From: an uncultured Actinomycetes bacterium
Lineage (GTDB): Bacteria; Actinomycetota; Actinomycetes; S36-B12; UBA5976
Length of the DNA: 20,138 bases
Direction of reading: 5' to 3'
Assembly (NCBI GenBank): GCA_937896305.1
Contig: CALBND010000151.1
Coordinates: 1-20,138, forward strand
Positions 14,900 through 20,138 of this stretch are shown one piece after another. The notes under the pieces are model-generated. The model saw only the letters and a program-made list of their open reading frames with translations. It had not been told where the DNA came from and searched no databases. Each line of letters starts with the position of its first letter. Position 1 is the stretch's first letter. The translations under genes were made by a program, and so were the position numbers.

Positions 14900-15844
14900 A
14901 TGCAGCGTTGGTTTGATTTAGCTGAAGTAGATGCTGATATCAATTCATCAGTTGTTGCTATTGGTGTTTTTGATGGAGTTCATCGAGGACATCAAGACTT
15001 AATTTCTCGAGCTAAAGATTTGGCAACATCAAAAGGTATTGCCTTAATCGCTGTCACCTTTGATCCACATCCTCGAAGTGTGGTGGGAAAAGATTCACCT
15101 TTAGCTTTGGCCTCATTAAAATTTCGTTTAACTTTGTTAGAGCGATGCGGGGTTGATTCCACTCTTGTTTTACCCTTCACCAAAGAATTAGCAAGTCTTT
15201 CTCCTGAAGAATTCTTAGATAAAGTATTTGTTAAAACTTTGCATGCTAAACACGTTGTGGTGGGAGATAACTTTAGATTTGGTTTTAAAGCCGCAGGAGA
15301 TTCAAAATTATTATCAGAATTTGGAAAGTCACATGGGTTTGAGACTTCTGTTTATGAAAGATTTAATGATGGTCATGAACCTTGGTCTTCAACTCGAGCT
15401 AGAAATTATATTTTGAGTGGAGACGTTGATAAAGCTTTTAGTGTGTTAGGTCGATATCCCAGATTGCAAGGAGTAGTAGTTCATGGAGATCATCGGGGAA
15501 GAGAACTTGGTTACCCAACAGCTAATCTAGAAAATCCACAAAATATGGCAGTTCCTGAAGATGGCATATATGCAGGTTATTTAGTTAGAACCAAAACTAA
15601 AGAAGTTTTACCAGCAGCTATTTCTATTGGTACAAATCCAACTTTTGATGGCAAAGAAAAACGAGTGGAAGCCTATGTGCTGGATCGAACCGATTTGGAC
15701 TTATATGGGGAAGAGGTTTCCTTCGATTTTGTGAAACAAATCCGAAAAACTGTGAAATTTGAGTCAGTTGATGAACTTGTCTCACAAATGGGTAAAGATG
15801 TCATCGAAACAAGACGTCTCACCAGTCACACATATAACGGCTGA
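14900..15844 (+). CDS. ribF: Bifunctional riboflavin kinase/FAD synthetase
   Basis: RibF phosphorylates riboflavin to FMN and adenylylates it to FAD. The 314-residue protein has both modules. The N-terminal nucleotidyltransferase (1 to about 185) has GVFDGVHRGHQDLI (GH pair at 30-31), TFDPHPRSVV, VGDNFRFGFKAAGD and SSTRAR (163-168). The C-terminal flavokinase (about 186-305) has GRELGYPTANL (200-210, PTAN at 206-209), GIYAGYLVR, SIGTNPTFDG, and EAYVLDR with DLYGEEVSFDFVKQIR. ATG 14900 has GAGGA six bases upstream. Its TGA is followed by the structured rpsO leader. The truB-ribF-rpsO order is conserved in Actinobacteria. Confidence 0.97.
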   Translation: MQRWFDLAEVDADINSSVVAIGVFDGVHRGHQDLISRAKDLATSKGIALIAVTFDPHPRSVVGKDSPLALASLKFRLTLLERCGVDSTLVLPFTKELASLSPEEFLDKVFVKTLHAKHVVVGDNFRFGFKAAGDSKLLSEFGKSHGFETSVYERFNDGHEPWSSTRARNYILSGDVDKAFSVLGRYPRLQGVVVHGDHRGRELGYPTANLENPQNMAVPEDGIYAGYLVRTKTKEVLPAAISIGTNPTFDGKEKRVEAYVLDRTDLDLYGEEVSFDFVKQIRKTVKFESVDELVSQMGKDVIETRRLTSHTYNG

Positions 15845-15850
15845 TAGCCT

Positions 15851-15856
15851 TATAAA
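15851..15856 (+). promoter_or_regulatory. Candidate -10 box for rpsO
   Basis: TATAAA lies seven bases after the ribF stop and differs from TATAAT at one position. I see no convincing -35 about 17 bases upstream. If used, the transcript would begin shortly before the structured leader, so rpsO would have its own regulated mRNA. The call rests on the -10 match and the context only. Confidence 0.35.
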
Positions 15857-15865
15857 TGACGGTTT

Positions 15866-15942
15866 ACTGAGCGGGCGCTCGGTTTATCCGCGACTAGATC
15901 CTTACACCGGATTAAAAAATTAATTTGGTGCCTCGCGCCCGG
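15866..15942 (+). promoter_or_regulatory. Structured rpsO leader RNA, possible S15 autoregulatory element
   Basis: Hairpin A pairs ACTGAGC (15866-15872) with GCTCGGT (15877-15883) around GGGC. Hairpin B pairs bases 15905-15915 with 15920-15930, a continuous 11-pair stem with an AAAA loop and two tandem G-U pairs directly next to C-G pairs. A further stem CGCGA (15889-15893) with TCGCG (15933-15937) encloses hairpin B. The loop GGGC of hairpin A can also reach GCCC (15937-15940), a possible pseudoknot. S15 is known to recognise a GU/GC motif in 16S h22 and in its own mRNA, so an autoregulatory site is plausible. The pairing is seen; binding is inferred. Confidence 0.5.
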
Positions 15943-15972
15943 ACAACAACAACTAAGGAAAGAAGGAAATAA

Positions 15973-16242
15973 ATGAGTGTGAAGAAAACTGATAAGTCAG
16001 GCATAATCACAGATTATGCAACAAAAACAGGTGACACAGGTTCACCGGAAGTTCAAGTTGCTTTATTAACTAATCGGGTTAATGAATTAACCGAACATTT
16101 AAAGACTCACAAACACGATCATCATTCAAGACGTGGTCTTTTGTTATTAGTTGGACGTCGTCGTCGTTTACTCGACTACTTGTCTTCAACCGATATCAGC
16201 AGATACCGTGCTTTGATTGAACGTCTAGGTATTCGTCGCTAA
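15973..16242 (+). CDS. rpsO: 30S ribosomal protein S15
   Basis: S15 binds the central domain of 16S rRNA early in 30S assembly and forms an intersubunit bridge. The 89 residues are the standard length. Family blocks are GDTGSPEVQVALLTNRVNELTEH, KTHKHDHHSRRGLLLLVGRRRRLLDYL (written here as two adjoining blocks, KTHKHDHHSRRGLL and LLVGRRRRLLDYL) and YRALIERLGIRR. The start ATG follows a strong purine-rich SD region, AAGGA at 15963-15967. It is followed by a hairpin and the pnp leader, the conserved rpsO-pnp arrangement. Confidence 0.99.
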   Translation: MSVKKTDKSGIITDYATKTGDTGSPEVQVALLTNRVNELTEHLKTHKHDHHSRRGLLLLVGRRRRLLDYLSSTDISRYRALIERLGIRR

Positions 16243-16247
16243 CTCAT

Positions 16248-16286
16248 TTAAATACCGATTAAAAAACCAATCGGGTAATTAAAAAA
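16248..16286 (+). terminator. Hairpin after rpsO, possible attenuating terminator or processing site
   Basis: CCGATT (16255-16260) pairs with AATCGG (16269-16274) around an eight-base loop. Imperfect A/T pairing of the flanks (16247-16254 with 16276-16283, one mismatch, one bulged G) lengthens the stem. The following bases are A-rich, not T-rich, so it is not a canonical intrinsic terminator. In E. coli the rpsO-pnp spacer carries both a leaky terminator and an RNase III site; a similar processing role here is inference. Confidence 0.35.
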
Positions 16287-16289
16287 AGA

Positions 16290-16375
16290 ATAAAACGAGA
16301 TCCTCGGTCCTCGGTAGTGATGTCCGGAAAAGTTAGAATTTTTTTTCCGTGCGTCTCGATCGATGACCGGGTCTA
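16290..16375 (+). promoter_or_regulatory. Actino-pnp cis-regulatory RNA motif in the pnp leader
   Basis: The spacer upstream of pnp holds a structured RNA. An outer stem pairs CGAGA (16296-16300) with TCTCG (16354-16358). Inside it an arm pairs CGGAAAA (16325-16331) with TTTTCCG (16343-16349). The 5' side has the direct repeat TCCTCGGTCCTCGG (16301-16314) followed by TAGTGATG, and the 3' side continues GATCGATGACCGGGTC. Position and these conserved-looking strings fit the Actino-pnp motif described from comparative genomics of Actinobacteria, found in 5' UTRs of PNPase genes. The exact limits are approximate and the identification is from memory of the motif and its context. Confidence 0.7.
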
Positions 16376-16436
16376 AAAAAGTAGTAACTAATTCTTTTTG
16401 AAAATTACCCCTCTAAAGAAAAAAAGAGGAAAGCCC

Positions 16437-18641
16437 ATGTCGGGTTTAGTTATAAGTAAAGAAACAGCCGTTTTAGATAACGGTCCATTTGGAAAAGTAA
16501 ATATCCGTTTTGAAACAGGACGCCTAGCCCAACAAGCTGGTGGAGCTGTTCAAGCATTTTTGAATGAAGAAACAATGGTGCTTTCAGCAACAACTGCTGG
16601 TAAAGAACCAAAAGACTCAATTGATTTTTTCCCATTAACAATTGATGTTGAAGAAAAAATGTATGCCCTAGGAAAAATCCCGGGCTCATTTTTCAGACGA
16701 GAAGGCCGTCCCAGTGAAGCTGCAATTCTTACTTGCAGATTAATTGATCGCCCACTTCGTCCAGCATTTGTTAAAGGTTTAAGAAATGAAGTTCAAGTTG
16801 TAGTTACTGTTATGTCATTAGATCCACATGAGCTATATGACGTCTTAGCAATTAACGCAGCTTCTGCTTCAACACAATTAGCAGGATTACCATTCTCAGG
16901 TCCAATTGGTGGCGTTCGCGTTGCACTAATTGATGGACATTGGGTGGCATTTCCTAAATGGCCAGATCTGCAAGATGCAGTATTTGACATGGTCGTGGCA
17001 GGAAGAGTTTTGCCAGATGGCGATGTAGCAATCATGATGGTGGAAGCCGAAGCAACCGAGCACACAATTGAATTAGTTAAAGGTGGAGCAACTGCACCAA
17101 CTGAAGAAATTGTGGCACAAGGTTTAGAAGCTGCAAAACCATTTATTAAAGAACTTTGCCGTGCACAAAGCGCACTTGCAAAAGTTGCTGCTAAAGAAAC
17201 TAAAGAATTCCCAATCTTCAAAGATTATCAAGATGATGTTTTTGAAGCTGTTTCAGCATTTTCGCTAGCAGTAGTTTCTAAAGCTATGCAAATCGGTGGC
17301 AAAGTTGAAAGACAAACTGTCCTTGATGAAGCAAAAGCTGCAGTGTTGGCTGAACTGACTGGTAAGTTTGCTGATCGCGAAAAAGAAATCAAAGCAGCAT
17401 TTAGCTCTGTTTCTAAAAAAGTTATGCGCGAAAGAGTTTTGCGTGACAAGATCCGTATTGATGGAAGAACTCCAGTTCAATTAAGAGATCTTTCAGCAGA
17501 AATCAACATTTTGCCAAGAACTCACGGTTCAGCACTATTTAATAGAGGTGAAACTCAAGTACTTGGAGTTACCACTTTGAATATGTTGGACTTGGAACAA
17601 AAACTTGACACATTGTCTCCAGAAACAACTAAGAGATATATGCACAACTACAACATGCCTCCTTACTCAACAGGGGAAACAGGCAGAGTTGGTACACCAA
17701 AACGTAGAGAAATTGGTCACGGTGCTTTAGCTGAAAGAGCTTTAGTTCCAGTGTTACCTGGCAGAACAGAATTTCCTTACGCGATACGTCAAGTATCTGA
17801 AGCAATTTCTTCTAACGGTTCTACTTCAATGGCATCTGTTTGCGCATCGACTATGGCGATGTTAAACGCAGGTGTGCCATTAAAGGCAATGGTTGGTGGA
17901 ATTGCTATGGGATTAATTTCAGGTGAAGTAGATGGCAAACAAGAATATGTTGCACTCACAGATATTTTGGGAGCAGAAGACGCTCTAGGCGACATGGACT
18001 TTAAAGTTGCTGGAACTTCTGAATTTATTACTGCTTTGCAACTTGACACCAAACTTGATGGTATTCCAGCAAATATTTTGGCTGCAGCTCTTAAGCAGGC
18101 GAAAGATGCTAGAACCACAATCTTGAATGTGATGCAAGGCGCAATTGACACACCAGGACAGATGAGTCAATATGCACCAAGAATTATTTCTGTGAAAGTT
18201 CCAGTTGACATGATTGGAGCAATCATTGGACCGAAAGGAAAAATGATTAACGAAATTCAAGAAAAATCTGGTGCACAAATTTCTATTGAAGACGACGGAA
18301 CCGTATTCATCGGCGCCACCGATGGAGTAGCAGCTGAAAAAGCTAAAGAAATGGTTGATGCCATTGCTAATCCTCGCGTAGCAGCCGTTGGTGAAATTTA
18401 TGATGGCACAGTTGTAAAAACTGCTGCTTTCGGAGCATTCGTAAATCTTTTCCCAGGAAAAGATGGATTGCTACACATTTCCCAATTAAAGAAAATGGCT
18501 GGCGGTAAACGAGTTGAGAAAGTTGAAGACGTACTTAACGTTGGAGACACTGTCAAAGTTGAAATTAATGAAGTTGACCCTAAGGGCAAGCTTTCATTGA
18601 TTCCAGTTCTTGAATCAAATGGCGAAGAGAAGGCTGAATAA
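16437..18641 (+). CDS. pnp: Polynucleotide phosphorylase (PNPase)
   Basis: PNPase degrades RNA 3' to 5' by phosphorolysis and can also polymerise nucleotides; it forms a trimeric ring in the RNA degradosome. The 734-residue protein has the full layout. First RNase PH-like domain (1 to about 220): SREDTMVLS-like block read as NEETMVLSATTAG, and GSFFRREGRPSEAAILTCRL with IDRPLRPAF. Then a helical linker, and the second RNase PH-like core (about 330-560) with GETGRVGTPKRREIGHGALA (GHGA at 427-430), ISSNGSTSMASVCAST and TDILGAEDALGDMDFKVAGT. The KH domain has IIGPKGKMINEIQ (GPKG at 598-601), and the S1 domain starts near 652 (GEIYDGTVVKTAAFGAFVNL). ATG 16437 is set by AGAGGA six bases upstream; the longer frame from 16398 lacks support. 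Confidence 0.98.
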   Translation: MSGLVISKETAVLDNGPFGKVNIRFETGRLAQQAGGAVQAFLNEETMVLSATTAGKEPKDSIDFFPLTIDVEEKMYALGKIPGSFFRREGRPSEAAILTCRLIDRPLRPAFVKGLRNEVQVVVTVMSLDPHELYDVLAINAASASTQLAGLPFSGPIGGVRVALIDGHWVAFPKWPDLQDAVFDMVVAGRVLPDGDVAIMMVEAEATEHTIELVKGGATAPTEEIVAQGLEAAKPFIKELCRAQSALAKVAAKETKEFPIFKDYQDDVFEAVSAFSLAVVSKAMQIGGKVERQTVLDEAKAAVLAELTGKFADREKEIKAAFSSVSKKVMRERVLRDKIRIDGRTPVQLRDLSAEINILPRTHGSALFNRGETQVLGVTTLNMLDLEQKLDTLSPETTKRYMHNYNMPPYSTGETGRVGTPKRREIGHGALAERALVPVLPGRTEFPYAIRQVSEAISSNGSTSMASVCASTMAMLNAGVPLKAMVGGIAMGLISGEVDGKQEYVALTDILGAEDALGDMDFKVAGTSEFITALQLDTKLDGIPANILAAALKQAKDARTTILNVMQGAIDTPGQMSQYAPRIISVKVPVDMIGAIIGPKGKMINEIQEKSGAQISIEDDGTVFIGATDGVAAEKAKEMVDAIANPRVAAVGEIYDGTVVKTAAFGAFVNLFPGKDGLLHISQLKKMAGGKRVEKVEDVLNVGDTVKVEINEVDPKGKLSLIPVLESNGEEKAE

Positions 18642-18650
18642 AAACCAACG

Positions 18651-19973
18651 ATGAACGATAGTTGGAATTCAGTAACTTTAGAAGACTCAGGCAAGGGTGG
18701 AATAGTTAAACAAACTATTCTGCCCTCTGGCTTGAAAATTATTACTGAATGTATTCCTACTGTTAGAAGTGCTGCAGTTGGCTACTGGGTTGCTATTGGA
18801 TCTAGAGACGAAGAAGTACCTGAAGCAGGTGCTGCACATTTCTTAGAACATTTACTTTTTAAAGGAACTGATAAAAGAACTGCGTTAGAAATTTCTTCAG
18901 CAATTGAAGAAATTGGTGGTGATATGAATGCTTTCACCACTCAGGAATATACCTGTTTTCATGCCAAAGTTTTAGATCGCGATGTAAATTTAGTTATCGA
19001 CACACTTTCAGACATGCTCACATCTTCAAAAGTTACCACTGAAGATGTTTCGCAAGAACGAAGTGTAGTTTTAGAAGAAATTTCAATGCATGAAGATGAA
19101 CCAAAGGAATTAGTTTATGATCGATGGTCACAATCACTTTTAGGTGATCAACCAGTGGGCAGACCAATTATTGGTACTAGAAAATCAATCACAGACATGA
19201 CTCGGGAACAAGTTTATGGATTCTATAAAAAATTCTATTCTCCAGAAAGAACAATAGTTTCTATAGCTGGAAATATTGATCACGATTTAATGGTCGCTCA
19301 AATTGTTAAATCATTGGAAAAAACTGATTGGGAAAACAAGAAAAGTAAACCCATTGCCCCCAGATCTTCAGCAAAATTGCCAGCAGCAGGAACAGGTTTT
19401 GCAGTTGTAAAAAAAGACACCGAACAAGCACATCTTTTATGGGGAGTGCCTGGAGTTGATAGACATGATGAACGTCGTTACACAATTGCGGTTTTAAGTG
19501 CAGCAATTGGTGGGGGAATGTCTTCCAGATTATTTCAAGAAATCAGAGAAAAAAGAGGACTGGTTTATACAGTTTATTCTTTTGCTCACCATTACACCGG
19601 CACAGGAATTTTTGGAGTTTATGCAGGAACAACAAAAGATAAAGTCAATGATGTTGTTTCGATCATTAGAAAAGAATTAGCAGATGTTGCAAAAAATGGT
19701 TTAACAGATGAAGAATTCAAAAGAGGTAAAGGTGCTCTCAGAGGTGGCATGGTGTTGGGGTTAGAAGAAACTAATTCACGCATGACCAGAATCGCTAAAG
19801 GTGAAATGCTTTACGGCGAATATTTGAGCCTTGATCAATCAATCGAAAAAATTGATGCCGTGACTAAAGAAGAGATTCAGGCTTTAGCTAAAGAGATTTT
19901 TAGTCAAAATGGATTACTTTGTGTAGTGGGTTCCTTTGAATCAGATGAACAATTTAAGGACCTTGTAGTCTAA
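18651..19973 (+). CDS. M16-family zinc metallopeptidase (pitrilysin/processing peptidase type)
   Basis: This is a predicted zinc endopeptidase of family M16. The inverted zinc motif HFLEH is at residues 63-67 (His63, Glu66, His67), inside GAAHFLEHLLFKGT, and the distal zinc ligand is one of Glu142/Glu143 in ERSVVLEEISMHEDEP. The C-terminal M16 half has IGGGMSSRLFQEIREKRGLVY, which contributes the substrate-binding Arg/Tyr. At 440 residues it is a single-chain M16B protein of the PepR type (Rv2782c in the same position in M. tuberculosis), probably acting as a dimer in the cytosol. No signal peptide is seen. Its ATG follows the pnp stop by nine bases, so co-transcription is likely. Physiological substrates are unknown. 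Confidence 0.95.
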   Translation: MNDSWNSVTLEDSGKGGIVKQTILPSGLKIITECIPTVRSAAVGYWVAIGSRDEEVPEAGAAHFLEHLLFKGTDKRTALEISSAIEEIGGDMNAFTTQEYTCFHAKVLDRDVNLVIDTLSDMLTSSKVTTEDVSQERSVVLEEISMHEDEPKELVYDRWSQSLLGDQPVGRPIIGTRKSITDMTREQVYGFYKKFYSPERTIVSIAGNIDHDLMVAQIVKSLEKTDWENKKSKPIAPRSSAKLPAAGTGFAVVKKDTEQAHLLWGVPGVDRHDERRYTIAVLSAAIGGGMSSRLFQEIREKRGLVYTVYSFAHHYTGTGIFGVYAGTTKDKVNDVVSIIRKELADVAKNGLTDEEFKRGKGALRGGMVLGLEETNSRMTRIAKGEMLYGEYLSLDQSIEKIDAVTKEEIQALAKEIFSQNGLLCVVGSFESDEQFKDLVV

Positions 19974-19977
19974 TTAC

Positions 19978-20115
19978 ATGGCAATCAAAGTCGCAGTGCT
20001 TGGCGCTAAAGGTCGCATGGGCTCAGAAGTAGTCAAAGCACTTAACGAAGAAGCCGATTTAGAATTAGTTGCAGCAATTGATCAAGATGACGATATAAAT
20101 ATTTTGCTCGATTAA
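19978..20115 (+). CDS. dapB: 4-hydroxy-tetrahydrodipicolinate reductase, N-terminal fragment ending at an early stop
   Basis: DapB reduces HTPA to tetrahydrodipicolinate in the lysine/diaminopimelate pathway. ATG 19978, four bases after the M16 stop, opens AIKVAVLGAKGRMGSEVVKA, the dinucleotide-binding GxxGRMG motif of DapB, followed by ADLELVAAIDQDDDINILLD. The frame then stops at TAA 20113-20115, after 45 residues, where DapB should continue with a VDFT segment. None of the three frames of the last 25 bases resembles DapB. Either the gene is broken or the final bases are an assembly error at a contig end; the latter is more likely because dapB is expected to be essential and the break is at the very edge. 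The identification of the N terminus is firm. Confidence 0.8.
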   Translation: MAIKVAVLGAKGRMGSEVVKALNEEADLELVAAIDQDDDINILLD

Positions 20116-20138
20116 TTTCTTCAATTGTCATTTTATTC

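Noticed and set aside
16339..16346. T8 run as an intrinsic terminator before pnp
   Set aside because: It forms the 3' arm of an internal stem of the pnp leader and is not preceded by a G+C-rich hairpin.
16398..16436. Extended N terminus for pnp
   Set aside because: A clear AGAGGA SD six bases before ATG 16437 and the normal PNPase opening make the extension unnecessary; the extra codons are A-rich leader.
17789..18694. Minus-strand ORFs inside pnp
   Set aside because: They are shadows of the PNPase coding frame, with no SD and no family resemblance.

Overview
The window is a 20 kb stretch of an AT-rich actinobacterial chromosome. Gene content and order closely follow the Actinobacteria: dxr, site-2 protease, ispG, a GNAT gene and proS come first. 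A divergent pair of ferritin-like genes follows, then rimP-nusA-ylxR-infB-rbfA-truB, ribF, rpsO-pnp, an M16 peptidase and dapB. From memory, this is a compressed version of the Mycobacterium tuberculosis order Rv2870c to Rv2773c. A+T richness, very short spacers, many stop/start overlaps and loss of the genes that separate these blocks in larger genomes suggest a streamlined lineage. A planktonic freshwater actinobacterium (Nanopelagicales/acI type) is my best guess, by inference only. The standard genetic code fits.

Layout. 3-1103: dxr, cut at its 5' end by the window edge. 1080-1952: an accessory FkbM-type methyltransferase on the minus strand, placed between dxr and the protease. 2025-7854: a plus-strand run of site-2 protease, ispG, DUF4081/GNAT acetyltransferase, proS and a TSUP permease. 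7851-8806: a minus-strand pair, a cytosolic DUF4439 ferritin-like protein and a Tat lipoprotein. 8945-14782: the translation/transcription-factor operon rimP, nusA, ylxR, infB, rbfA, truB. 14900-16242: ribF and rpsO. 16437-20115: pnp, M16 peptidase and the start of dapB, which meets a stop codon close to the window end.

How the genes work together. dxr and ispG are two steps of the MEP isoprenoid pathway, interleaved with a membrane site-2 protease. The central operon joins 30S maturation (RimP, RbfA), transcription elongation/termination (NusA), initiation (IF2) and tRNA modification (TruB). The rpsO-pnp pair carries structured leaders, including one I recognise as an Actino-pnp element.

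No CRISPR array, prophage, insertion sequence, defence system, rRNA or tRNA was seen. This is mostly a conserved housekeeping region. The items most worth a second look are RNA-level. They are the chained micro-ORFs and Shine-Dalgarno (SD)-trapping stem upstream of infB, a GU/GC-bearing structured rpsO leader, and the antisense FkbM gene. No gene-free stretch exceeds 300 bases.
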